Positions 11,691 through 22,770 of a stretch of DNA of 64,000 bases are shown here, piece after piece. A program made the translations under genes and the position numbers. The notes below the pieces were generated by a model, which was not told the DNA's origin, ran no database searches, and saw only the letters and a list, made by a program, of their open reading frames with translations. Numbering within the stretch: the stretch's first letter is position 1; the number at the start of each line of letters is the position of its first letter. This stretch comes from Okapia johnstoni (lineage: Eukaryota; Chordata; Mammalia; Artiodactyla; Giraffidae): the NCBI GenBank assembly GCA_024291935.2, contig CM044316.1, positions 71,688,501 through 71,752,500 of the forward strand. Reading direction: 5' to 3'.

Positions 11691-14250
11691 AAAATTACTA
11701 CTTCATTTTGAAAAGCATTTTCCATGAGGCACCTAGAAATGAGGGAACTCTATGGGTTCTTAGTGGTTATTGGACTCGTTCTGTTGCATAGTGCTTATTT
11801 ACAAATACTATAATTTTGATTAAATGAATTGTCTTTCCAACCTCCCAACTGAAGAAAGTTTAGTTTTGTGGTATTCTTGGTCTCACAAATCTTTTAGTGG
11901 CTTTGAATCATGTCTCAGGCTTTTCTCTTCCACAGTTAAGACTTAGTGGGGAAGCACAGTGAGGTGAACGGCACAGGAAGCGTCTTTTCTCCCGTTACAA
12001 TCACCTGCCAGGACTCTTAACTCCACCTTCTTATCCACAGAGACACAGCTCCCTAACAATTAACTGAAGGATCCCCAATCCCACCTAGACTCCAGCCAAG
12101 CTAGCTCCACTGACAGGAAAATACAAAGACAACTGAAACCATCATTTAGGATTCACCATCATATCAACTTTGCTAATGGTCCCTGATCCTGTACACACTG
12201 ATTCAAAGAAACTAGGATCCAGCTTCAATCCTTATACCAGGAAAAAGCCCATTCCTTACTTTCATTTGCTGAGCTTTCAGTGCCAGGTCCCATCTAACTA
12301 GCATCTCAGTGCCTTAGAGACAATAAGAAAACATTATATTGAGTTCTCTCCTCATATTAATTCTGAGAAAGTATGTTCTGCCACTGGACTTCCATTGCCA
12401 CAGTTGAGTCATCAGTATTTGTAGCTGGATTCCCTTGACACCAAGAGTTAACTTGTTTAGACATGTACTTCTTGTTTCTTGCCATCACCCTCCCCCTCTC
12501 CATGTATAGCTTTTTCCACCTGCTGAACATTCCCATTACTCATTCTCTAGCATCCTAATGATAACCATTGCACATACCTCTCTTTCCTGGTATCAGTCTC
12601 TAAGATCTCCATGGCAGATCTACTAACCCGTCTTGACTCCCCTCTCAATGATCTGCTATACATCCTCTCTCAAATTGCTTCCTCTCTCACCTTACAGTAG
12701 CTTGTCTTAGAATCCAAGGCACGCTTATTCTGATTGCATGACTGCAGAATCTCTATTTAAGAAGTTCTTTTTTTGAAACTTTATCACAGAACAAATTACA
12801 GTCATGGAAGTATAGCTCTGTATCAATAGCAAGAATCACTGTCATCTTTGTGTATTTAATTTTTCCAGGAGGAAGATAACCATTCATCTTTTAAGAAGTC
12901 ATACCCCAAAGAGTCAGTTAAAAAGTTTATGTAAAAGGCAGTTTCTGTGAAATACCTGTTTCTCTTTTGTAATTCTCTTTTGTAGGAAGAAATTTAAAGT
13001 CAGTATTTTTTAGTTTTTTTCCTTTAACAGCATTATCAGCATGGACCTGAAACAATGTATATCTAACATGACAAATTTTTTAAAGTTCTTAAATTTTATC
13101 TAGAACAAATAGTTCAAATATGCTTAAGCAGAAATTTTAATAGGTGTGAAAAAATTTATATTATTTCACTACATCACAATATTTTGGGATGATTTCTATG
13201 CAAAGGTTACTTTCTAAGCTTCAACATTTATCTCATGTCTCGAAAAGTTATTATGAATAAAAAGAGAACATGAAAGTAAGTTGAACAGAAATATTACTAT
13301 TTACTTTTAAAAGATTGTAATTACTGTTTTGTTAAAAGTAGTATAACAGATGGATTATAAAAGTCACAAAATAAAAATAATGATAATAAATGAAAATATT
13401 TGTTTATATTGCCTCCAAACTACAAACAGGGGCTCAGTCACTGAATCAATTTTCTACATCTTTGTTTACTAATATAAAGTCTAACTTGGCTTAAACTAAT
13501 TCTGCCACTAGGTTTGGAGGTATTTAATTGCTGCCACAGACAAAACAAAATGTTATCGTATGTTAATACATATAAATATACAAATTAAGGGATACCTGCA
13601 AAGGAAGCTTTTATACCTGTGTAATGTTTTGGTGGAGAGACAATATAAAAAGTACCTTATCAAAGATCTTAAAAATAGCACCTATAAAAATAGTTAGACT
13701 AAAAATGAGGAATTTAGTAAATAACTGGAACTCTCTATTAGATCAGAGAGAGGTAAAGAAAATCATGCTAAAGGTCTGCTTTAAAGTAAAGAAAGTAATT
13801 TTCATGAGGCAGTGATTAAGGTAACATTTTGGCTAAACTTGACCTCCAATCTTTTTCTCTAACCTTCAACTGCAACGTAATAGTAACAATAGTAATCACT
13901 GACGGTCACTGATACAAAATATGTACGGCATTGAGTTATTTAAAATATTTAGAGAAGGATAGTTAAGTATATGTTCAACACAAAGAACTAGTGTGACTTT
14001 TTAACAACAATAACAAAAAAACAAATGCACAAAATCTTATATTACAAAGTGGTGGTGGGCTCTAGAGTATGCCAACACCCCTCAAAACATCTGTAATTCC
14101 TTCTAGGGAACTATCTGCCTTCAGACACATTCTTTTGGATATTCTCAAGATAACAAATTTTTATCCTTAAACTGTTAATTGCTTTTTGGAAGGAGGCAAA
14201 ATTCATTTGAGCCAGTGTTTTGTAAATAATGGTTAGTAGGGTAAAATTTT
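11691..14250. other. Intron sequence without recognised element
   Basis: AT-rich, with a C/T-richer part near 12000-12720. No gene or nameable repeat seen. Confidence 0.45.
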
Positions 14251-14284
14251 GATTTAAAAAATTTTTTTCTTTAATTTTTTTAAA

Positions 14285-14518
14285 TTAGTTTATTTTCTAT
14301 TTTTTTAAAAAATTTATTTATTTTAGTTGGGGGCTAATTACTTTACAATATTGTAGTGGTTTTTGCCATACATTGACATGAATCAGCCCTGGGTTTACAT
14401 GTGTTCCCCATCCTGAACCCCCCTCCCACCTCCCTCCCCATCCCATCCCTCTGGGTCATCCCATTGCCCCAGCCCTGAGCATTTGTCTCATATTTTCTAT
14501 TTTTTAACTTTACAATAT
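14285..14518 (-). mobile_element. Bovine L1 3' end (antisense)
   Basis: Reverse complement of the bovine L1 3' UTR: the A-rich tail appears as T/A tracts at 14285-14330, followed by gggggctaattactttaca, ttgccatacattgacatg and the C-rich ccacctccctccccatccca. A second antisense L1 tail piece (tattttctattttttaactt) lies at 14490-14518, so two fragments may be joined. Confidence 0.85.
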
Positions 14519-14606
14519 TGGATGGGATGGGGAGGGAGGTGAAAGGGGGGTTCTGGAAGGGAAAAACATGTACACTCATGGTGGATTCATGTCAATGTAT
14601 GGCAAA
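14519..14606 (+). mobile_element. Bovine L1 3' end (sense), head-to-head with neighbour
   Basis: gatgggatggggagggaggt, then ggattcatgtcaatgtatgg and an A-rich tail. This is the sense version of the same 3' UTR segment found inverted at 14360-14448. The two arms form an imperfect inverted repeat of about 88 bp around a 70 bp spacer. Confidence 0.85.
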
Positions 14607-14769
14607 ATAAAAAAATTTTAATATGACAGTCTTTCCACATAAAAAGGCTTTGAATTCAACTGCAAAAATTTGAAATTTTTAAAGTGATGACATATTGAGA
14701 TGTTTCAGGTTTACTTATATTTTTAAATCAATTTTTTGCCCTCACAATTTTCACTCATTAGTGCATTTT

Positions 14770-15110
14770 CTATCCAACAAATATTTGTTCCCACTACATG
14801 TTTGGTACTACATCAAGTAGACCTTGGGATTCCCTTATAGCTCAGTTGGTAAAGAATCTGCCTGACGTGCAGGAGTCCCGGGTTCGATTCCTGGGTTGGG
14901 AAGATCCCCTGGAGAAGCAAATGGCCACCCACTCCTGTATACTTGCCTGAAGAATCCCATGGATAGAGGAGCTTGGCAGGCTACAGGCTCCAGTCCTTGG
15001 GGTCGCAAGAGTTGGACACGACTTAGCGACTAAACCACCACCACAAATAGACCTTATTCCTGTTCCCAGGAGCTTATGATTTAGAGCGGTAAAGTGATAA
15101 ATTACCAAAG
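14770..15110 (-). repeat. L2 LINE 3' end, interrupted by Bov-tA
   Basis: caacaaatatttgttcccac at 14776-14795 and ccaggagcttatgatttaga at 15066-15085 match the antisense L2 3' end on either side of the Bov-tA insertion at 14826-15043. The old L2 was therefore present before the SINE. Confidence 0.65.
14826..15043 (+). repeat. Bov-tA SINE
   Basis: Well-preserved tRNA-like head, including tagctcagttggtaaagaat and gggttcgattcctgggt, then the Bov-A body. Flanked by a 12 bp TSD with one mismatch, caagtagacctt at 14814-14825 and caaatagacctt at 15044-15055. Confidence 0.96.
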
Positions 15111-15120
15111 TAATAAATGC

Positions 15121-16560
15121 TAGGAAAAAAAGGAGATGTACTTTAGAGGATTACAGACTGTCCCCTAGAAGTAAAATTTACGCAGATAACTGAAGACAGT
15201 GTTGGTGATAAAGGGGCAAAATGAAGCAACCGAGTTAAATTGTTACAAACTAAAAGAATTAAAAAGTAAAGGCCCTAGGATGGGCAAGAGAGTGGCAGAG
15301 TATAAGAAATAGTAAGGAAGGTCAGTGTGGCTGAATAAGTGATTCCAAAGTGTGGTATGAGAGATGAATTTAACTTTAACATAGGGCCAATAAGAAGTTG
15401 ACAAAGGGTTTTGAGATTGATGTGCATTGGTTTGGAGGGCAAAGTGTGACAAGGGGAGGGGAGAAGCATCAGCTCAGTTTAGAACATGTAAGACATTCAG
15501 CAAGAACGTTTCTTTACTATTAACTGGGCTCTTACAGAATATTCCCAGAGAGGAATTTCCATACACCCTACCTACTTTAACAATCTTACTGATACTGAAT
15601 TTTAAACACACTTATTTTCATTTAAGTCCTTCTTTTCCATTTTCTTATAGAGAAAACAATTGATCACTACCTTAAGTATGTATTTATAGCAATATATACC
15701 TTCATTAACAAATGATGAATAGGAATTTATGGTTTCTGTAACTCCTGCATAAATTCTCTTGTAGTACCAACCATGTTACATTGAGATTTTCTCTGTATTC
15801 TCAGTTTGAAAATACTTCGCCCTAAAAGGTCAAAGGTGTTTTCCTCTTTTTGTTTACACAGCATTTAGTCGTGCCTGGTGTGTGGTCAGTAAAAAATAGC
15901 TGAACAGAATCCATGCTATCATGATGGCATGTTTTGTTCTGGCTAAAATAAGTGTAATGTCACTTATAGAATTAATATCTTAAATCTAAACTAGCCCATG
16001 TTATTTTATGTCAAGCAAGCATATCAAGCTCCTGGAAGACAAGCTGACAGTCAATGTGGCTGGTACATGCTTTGCTATTTTCTAAATAGGCTTGGACAGT
16101 TTTAAAGGACACTAAAGTGAAACAAATTATACAATCTTCATGTTAGCATTCACTGCAGGTGATGAACATGAATCAGTGGTGCCATTACATGGGAAATGTC
16201 AACTTATTTTTAGTATCATTTCATCTGAATAGTAATTTGACTACTGTAAGATGATCACATAATTCATTTTCAAGATCAAGTTCTAATATATGGTTGCCAA
16301 TCACATATAACCATTAAGTTAACTCCACTTTAAACACCATTTTGAAAATGGATCCATAAAATAGCCATTTATTTCTTTGTGAAATCACTATTGGTGATTA
16401 CTGAACTACATAAAACTAGATATTTTGTCTAAAAATAAAATTTAAAGCAAAAAGCATCAGTAGATAAAGAGGCTCTTAAGAATAAAAGGAATGATTTACA
16501 AGCAAATTATATAGATCCTAATGCATCTAGCAGTACATCCTTAAAATACATGTAGCAAAA
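15121..16560. other. Repeat-poor intron stretch
   Basis: No nameable repeat. The part from about 15900 to 16330 has varied, non-repetitive composition with no obvious transposon signature, so it is a plausible conserved non-coding candidate. Confidence 0.4.
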
Positions 16561-16574
16561 CAAATCGGGTAACA

Positions 16575-17020
16575 AAATTACAAATCCATCATCACAGTGA
16601 GACAGTAAGCCTTCTCAGGAACTGATATATTCAAACAAATTAAAATTTAGATTTGACCACCATTAACAAGCTTGATTTAATGGACACTTCTAAGACTCTG
16701 AACTCACAAACAGAAAATGTACTTTTTTCCAAACACTCTTAGAATATTCATAAAAAACTGATCACAAACTAGGCCACAAAGAGGCATAGAAAAGCCAAGA
16801 ATATATATAATATGGATTATATTCTTTGAACACAAAGCAATAAATTAAAAAAATTTTAAATTATCCAAAATTATATACTTTCAGAAACTGAAAATATATA
16901 TTTCTAATATGTAAAACCACAATGGAAAACTGTTTAGATCTGAACTACACAAGTCCTACATTTTAAAACTTGGATAGCTAAAGCAGTACTTAAACAAAGT
17001 TCACAGCTTAAATGTACACA
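16575..17020 (+). repeat. Old L1 ORF2 fragment (endonuclease/RT junction)
   Basis: Words such as cattaacaagcttgatttaa and ctgatcacaaactaggccac, then gaaaactgtttagatctgaa, follow the order of the L1 ORF2 segment around the end of the endonuclease domain. The copy is strongly diverged with many stops. Confidence 0.65.
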
Positions 17021-17632
17021 TTAGCTGATGAGAAGGGCTATAGAAACACTAGCTGTTTTAGATTTATCATGGTACAGTAATATAGGAAGCCCCATTTGAA
17101 ATTTACAAACTTATTTATTATGTTTCTATTTTAGACTTGACCCTTGCCAGATGTAGTTGAGTGGAGCAGGATGTAAGATTCTATTCTTAAGCTTATTGTA
17201 GAAAAGAAAGAATGGTTATTTGATTGTGTAAGGTACTGCCTATAGTCAAGTATAATACATAATGGTAAAAACACAGCTATGGGGTAAAACCAACTATACT
17301 GTGTGCATTCTAGCCCCCAAAACTGCATTGAAGTGGAAAGTTAAAAAAAGAGATCTCAGAAGGAAACAAACACCATTCATATTGGGGGAAAAGTTATTAT
17401 AAACTGTAGTGTATTTCACTGCCTTGTTAAAAATATTACACGTTCTTTGTATGAAACCATGGGTATGAAACCATCTCACGTTCTTTGTGAGAAACCATGG
17501 GTATTCATGCCCAAGTTGAGACATGGCAACCTATCCCACACACATTAACCCCCTGATGCAGCTCTGATAAGGTGATCCCAGAGAAGTCTCAGTCCTTTCT
17601 GCAATACCCAGGAGACCAGTGCCTTACCAAAG

Positions 17633-17767
17633 TGAAAGTGAAAGTCACTCAGTCATGTCTGACTCTTTGCAACCCCATGGACTATACAGTCCATGGAATT
17701 CTCCAGACCAGAATACTGGAGTGGGTAGCCCTTCCCTTCTCCAGGGTATCTTCCCAACCCAGGGATC
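17633..17767 (-). repeat. Truncated Bov-tA SINE
   Basis: gtgaaagtgaaagtcactca tail and Bov-A body in antisense; it stops in the B-box region (cccagggatcg), so the tRNA-derived head is mostly absent. TSD-like flanks gccttaccaaag (17621-17632) and gcctcaccaagg (17768-17779) match at 10 of 12. Confidence 0.88.
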
Positions 17768-17818
17768 GCCTCACCAAGGACACAGGTTATTCAGAAAACA
17801 GCTTATTGTAAGTGCTAT

Positions 17819-18081
17819 GCTGCTAAGTCGCTTCAGTCGTGTCCAACTCTACAACCCCATAGACGGCAGCCCACCAGGCTCCGCCGTCCCCCGGATTCTC
17901 CAGGCAAGAACACTGGAGTGGGTTGCTGTTTTCTTCTCCAGTGCATAAAAGGGAAAAGTGAAAGTGAAGTCGCTCAGTTATCTGACTCTTAGCGACCCCA
18001 TGGGCTGTAGCCTACCAGGCTCCTCCGCCCATGGGATTTTCCAGGCAAGAGTACTGGAGTGGGGTGCTATTGCCTTCTCCA
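17819..18081 (-). repeat. Bov-A2 SINE (two Bov-A units)
   Basis: Two Bov-A monomers in antisense joined by the typical linker (gggaaaagtgaaagtgaagt). A perfect 10 bp TSD, taagtgctat, lies at 17809-17818 and 18082-18091. Confidence 0.96.
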
Positions 18082-18091
18082 TAAGTGCTAT

Positions 18092-18626
18092 AGGAACCTA
18101 CATTAAGACAAAACAACCAAACGTTGGGATTAACTTCACAGAAGATAATCATGGTTAACCTCAATCTTGAAGAAGAGTATTCCTTATAGAAAGGAATAAA
18201 AATAAACAAAAATTCAGACCAGAATAAAATCAAAAAACTAAGAAAGCAATGAAATACAAAGGAACTATAGAAGACAGGAAATGACTTTGCTTGGTCATTG
18301 GGGGAAGAAAGAGTCATATACATGAGATAGGACCAGTTGCTGGGAATTCTGAAAATATATCAAGAATGCTGGGAACTATACCACAGTATATTTGATTGAG
18401 TGAGTTGATAGTTATTATATGTCTCAAAGATATGAAGGAACTCAGTAACACGATGATAGTGACATTTCTCTGGTGGTAAAAAGAGGAAAGAAAAAAAGTA
18501 AAAGCTGAAAGCAGAGACACCAGCATTTTAAATAATCCAGGTTTTCAGTTCGAAAAAATGGATGGCAGACATGGTGATACAAAGGAATGAACACAAAAGA
18601 GAAGGCAGGAGAGAAACAATTCAGGT
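18092..18626. other. Intron sequence without recognised element
   Basis: A-rich on the plus strand. No gene or nameable repeat seen. Confidence 0.45.
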
Positions 18627-18638
18627 TTCAGACAGTAT

Positions 18639-18758
18639 GCTGCTGCTGCTAAGTCACTTCAGCTGTGTCCAACTGTTTGCCACCCCTGCCAGGCTCCTCT
18701 GTCCATGGGATTCTCCAGGCAAGAATACTGGAGTGGATTGCCATGCCCTCCTCCAGGG
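18639..18758 (-). repeat. Single Bov-A unit
   Basis: One antisense Bov-A monomer with a short CTG repeat at its 3' tail (18638-18650). An exact 12 bp TSD, ttcagacagtat, lies at 18627-18638 and 18759-18770. It inserted into the first bases of the MIR at 18759-19000. Confidence 0.95.
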
Positions 18759-19000
18759 TTCAGACAGTATAGTACTGTGGTTAAAAACAAACAAAAAGCC
18801 AGAAGAACACAGACCTTGTGTGATACTGGTCAGCTGCTGAAACTCTCAGTGCAACGGTTCCTCCTTCAGAAAATGTGCATAATAAAAGTACCTACCATGA
18901 AGAGTTGCTGGAGAAATAATGAGCGAATTCAAATAAAGCAGTTAGAAAAACTGACACAAAGTAAAGGATCATTAAATACTAGCTATTGTTTCTATTGTTA
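18759..19000 (+). repeat. MIR SINE
   Basis: Begins cagtatagtactgtggttaa, continues through gatactggtcagctgctgaa (core region) and ctccttcagaaaatgtgcat, and ends in aaatactagctattgtttct. This is the full order of a diverged MIR. Confidence 0.75.
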
Positions 19001-20689
19001 CTTGTTTCTAGTATGAGTTGATATTCACCTAGAGGTATTTGAGAGTCCAGTGGGAAAATACAAAACTGAAACATGGATGAAAGATGAAAGCTAGATAAGT
19101 ATCTTGGATATTTTTCCCATCCTTGTCCCATGGCCATTGTCAAAATCAAGTCTTCCCTCGTGTTTTATGAAAGATTGTTACAACAGGCCCTGTTTTTTTC
19201 CTATTTCTCTCAGGCCCACATTTAAGGCTGCCAATAATTACCTTTTTATAAGCATGGATGTGCTCATATCAAATCTTCATATGAAAACTTTAAAATGAAT
19301 GTATGAAGGTATCTCATGTCATACGGGAGAAAGTCGATTACCTGGCATAGTATAACGTATAACTTATGATCATTTGAATGTTCTTCTCTCATTGGAGTCA
19401 ATGAAGTTTTCAGGAGAGGAGGGCTGCCTTATTTTAAATCACTATATCTCCTGTGCCCAGGAGTACAGAAAATGTTACAGATAATGATCACTGAAAGCTA
19501 TGTAAATACATATAGCGGTAATTTTATGGTGCCGAGCAAACAATGGCAAATACAGGCTCTCAAAAAAAGAATTTGGAGGGAATAAACCAAAAAAGTTTAG
19601 AAGGCAAAAGAGGTGATCATTTGGAATATTAAAAATGCTGAATGACACACTGATCAACAAGTTTTAGGAAAGGAAAAGAAGCTGACTTTCAGGTCAACTG
19701 AGAAAACTGATTATGAGCTTATATATTAACCACTGCAAATACAAATAAGATATGATTACAGCTCTAAAGGAACACATGTACTATAAAGTGGGAACTAGAC
19801 ACACTAAAAAGAAAGACAAACTCATGAAGAGTTCATCTGGGGAGTTTAAAGACGGCTTCTTGTAAATTATTATCCTGGAGCTTACTGTTGAAGTAAATAA
19901 GAATTAACAAGGCAAAGAAATATAATTAAAATAAGGTTGTAGTGTGAAAGCTATAGCATGAGGTGTGAAAACAAAGTTGCTAGGAAATACAGGTAGTAGC
20001 TATGTATTTTAAAATCTTAGCTAAGAAAGGCACTACAGAAATCATAAGGTAGTTAAAAGGAATAAGACGGGGAAAGCATATAAGTTGAAAGCAGGACTTC
20101 TAAGAGACAAAGAAATGAAATTCAGAGCATAGTTTGAAAGGGGAAAAGGACCTTTCTTCTGAAACAGAAAGCAAGGACAAGATTATAATCATCTATTGGT
20201 AAAGAAAATAAATATTAATCGAGCTGAAAGCAGTATATCCTGAAGTTCATTCCAGATGGTCTTGGTCTTCTGTCAAAAAGGACATGAAGTTATCAGCTGT
20301 TCCTGAGAGAAGCTGAAACTGAGAACATTTGGAAAGGAGATATTTGAAACAATTGCTATAAAAAGTAAGCTGTGAACTAAAGGGCAAAGAGTGGTTCTGC
20401 CAGGAATATACATGGCCAAGTTTATGTTGAAAATGCACACCTGAAAAGACAAAGTCTGTTTGATAAGAATGGTTCACTGAGTTTTCCTAAAACTGCCATT
20501 TTGAAATTCTTTATCAGGTGAATTGCAAATCTCCATGTCTTTGGATTTGCTTATTAGAAGATCACTGAGATCTTTTGGTGATGTCATGATTTTGATTTTT
20601 CACGTTCCTTGAAGTTTTCCACTGTTGTTTGCATTTAAAATAGCAGTCACCTTCTCCAATTTTTATTAACTCTCTATAGAGTAAAAATA
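19001..20689. other. Intron sequence, mostly unrecognised
   Basis: A patch at about 19410-19490 (gggctgccttattttaaatc and following) may be an L2 3' end. The rest shows nothing I can name. Confidence 0.4.
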
Positions 20690-21830
20690 CCTTGTATCAG
20701 CCCTGATACAGATTCTGAGGTCTTCTTTGACCTATGGACACAAATGCTCCACGCTTCTTGCTCCCTCTGGTGGTCTAATCTTAAGCTGGTCTTCTTCAGA
20801 TTCTACAATGTACCGGGCCAGATGCTAATAGTCCTCTGTTTTTCTGAAAGTGGCACCTCAGCTCAAGTTTATTTTTTCTCTATTGCCCACTGACCCTGGT
20901 CTACTGTCTGAGTGAGCTCCTTGCTTACCAGAGCTTGCTCTCATAGCAGCCCTGGGAGCCACCCAGGGAGCCAGCGACAGAATGGGGAGGGGTGTGGGTT
21001 TGGCATGCATACACTGGGGATGTCCACCGGTCAGTTGAGGGGATCCACGGGTGAAGTTTTCCCTTTCGCTGGTGGGTGAACATCCTAATGGAGTCCAGAA
21101 CACAGTCAGCAGGTTTATCCTGCTAATGCCCTTTGGGAGCGTTACGCTGCTCTCCTACTCTGCTTCCTCCCCTAGCCATGAAGCTCCCTCTTTAATGCTC
21201 TGGATATTGTGAGAGAGGAGTGTGTCTCGCCGGCAGTGTCCCACACAGCTACCAGCTGTCTAGCGTAGCCCTGAACTGCACCTCCGGGGAGGAGGAATGA
21301 TGCTGGCAGAGAGGAGCTATTCCTCTCACCCACTTCAGTGCAGCCAGACTCTTTTTTCTCCCCCATCTCTAATAGGGTTTTGGAAACCTGGACTTGCACA
21401 AAGGCTCTCTCATCTCTGTTCTGCAGGTGCTCCGAGACTGCAGCCAAGAGTGTCCAGAATTGGTTCGCCATCCCCTGTAGGTTCCACAGCTGGTACCCAA
21501 GTTGATTACCTATTACCCTACACACTGGTTGGCGAGGCTGCTGGATTCCACAACTCCCACAGAGGTATTTCTGTTAATGTTGTTTAGTTGCTAAGTCGTG
21601 TCCTACTTCTTTGTGACCCCATGGATATGACAGGCTTCCCTGTCCTTCACCATCTCCCAGAGTTTGCTCAAACTCATGTCCATCGAGTTGATGATGCCAC
21701 TGAGTTAAAGGATGGATGTCAGACTTTTGTTATTGAAGTTGGGGGGACAAAAATGGGGGCTGCCTTATGCTACTATTATGCTAATGTCACTCTGCCTGGG
21801 CATCCTGTATTTTATCTGACAATCCTACCC
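20690..21830. repeat. Old L1 5' region, split by BovB fragment
   Basis: This stretch is much more GC-rich than its surroundings. gatgctccgagactg-like wording (gtgctccgagactgcagcca), the Cys/Pro-rich low-complexity style, and cacagctggtacccaagttg match an old L1 5' UTR pattern. The sequence resumes after the BovB insert with ggatggatgtcagacttttg. Its open frames of up to about 117 codons are by-products of the base composition. Confidence 0.55.
21575..21706 (-). mobile_element. BovB LINE 3' end fragment
   Basis: tagttgctaagtcgtgtcct, then ggcttccctgtccttcacca and actcatgtccatcgagttga: the antisense 3' end of BovB (RTE family). Only about 130 bp is present. It interrupts older L1-like sequence that continues on both sides. 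Confidence 0.85.
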
Positions 21831-22529
21831 ACACTTAACCATCCTAAGCAAGAAACAAATTTTTACTATAATAAGGCACTGAAATTTACAATTGTTTTAT
21901 AACCATTTGACTAAAGTATAAAAATAGTTCAAGGAGTAGTAATAGAAGTAATTAGTAGTAGTAATAGTAATAATGATAGTCGTAGAACGAATTAGGTTTG
22001 TGAATGAAGTCTGAAGACATAACCACATAGTTTATTCTGATTAAGCTGGTAAAGAAACAAGTAGCTCTCTCGGGCATTGTGTACGGAATAACTGAGGTTC
22101 AGGGGATTCATTTATGATACGAGTTGAGTGTGTATTAGTTGTGATGTACTCTGGGAAATACAACAATGAATAAAACACATTTTGTGTTTTCAGGGGCACA
22201 GCAGGGCAGCTGATAGAAATGTTAGACTAATTCCTGTATAATGCAAAAAAGCAACATATACCAAACTAGGAGGGAAAATGGTGTTAATGCAAAATCTTTA
22301 ATCTGACACCACAAAAAGTGTTGCAGAAGAGACAGGAAGAGAAAAACTGATCTGTAAAAAAAACAGTATTTTATTTTTAATTTCTTTGTCATGCTATGGC
22401 AAAGAACCTATGCTCCTAGAATCTAAAGTCCATTCCATTCTTGGTGGACAAACAAAATTCACTTACTTTCCTTTTGCCTTTAATAGTTTTTAAAGAGAAT
22501 GCTTAAGTATAAACCCAGCTTATTAAAAA
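21831..22529. other. Intron sequence with possible L2 fragment
   Basis: gggaaatacaacaatgaata and following (about 22110-22200) resembles an antisense L2 3' end. Otherwise no nameable element is present. A short taa/gta-rich simple stretch lies at 21930-21985. Confidence 0.4.
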
Positions 22530-22539
22530 CAAGCATGAT

Positions 22540-22770
22540 GGCTACCATTTGTTGAGCACCTACTGGTTGTTAGACCTTGTATGTACCAAGTGCTTTATAT
22601 GATCTCATTTAATCACATGATCTCACTTAATCATTATGCTAGCCATGAATAGCATTATGTTTCCCACTTTACAGATAAGAAGCTATGGCACAAATATGCT
22701 ATCCAGTTTGTCCAAATTACATGCTACTATGTGCCAAAATCACTTTCAATGCCGTTCTGATTTCAAAGCT
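22540..22770 (-). repeat. MIR SINE (antisense)
   Basis: ccatttgttgagcacctact, ctcatttaatcacatgatct and ctttacagataagaagctat follow the reverse complement of MIR in correct order. Confidence 0.8.

Noticed and set aside
17619..18158. Closely spaced repeated units, possible tandem array or CRISPR-like pattern
   Set aside because: They are separate Bov-tA and Bov-A2 SINEs with their own target duplications.
20858..21587. GC-rich block with overlapping open frames, possible exon or CpG island
   Set aside because: Reads as old L1 5' region continuing on both sides of a BovB fragment.
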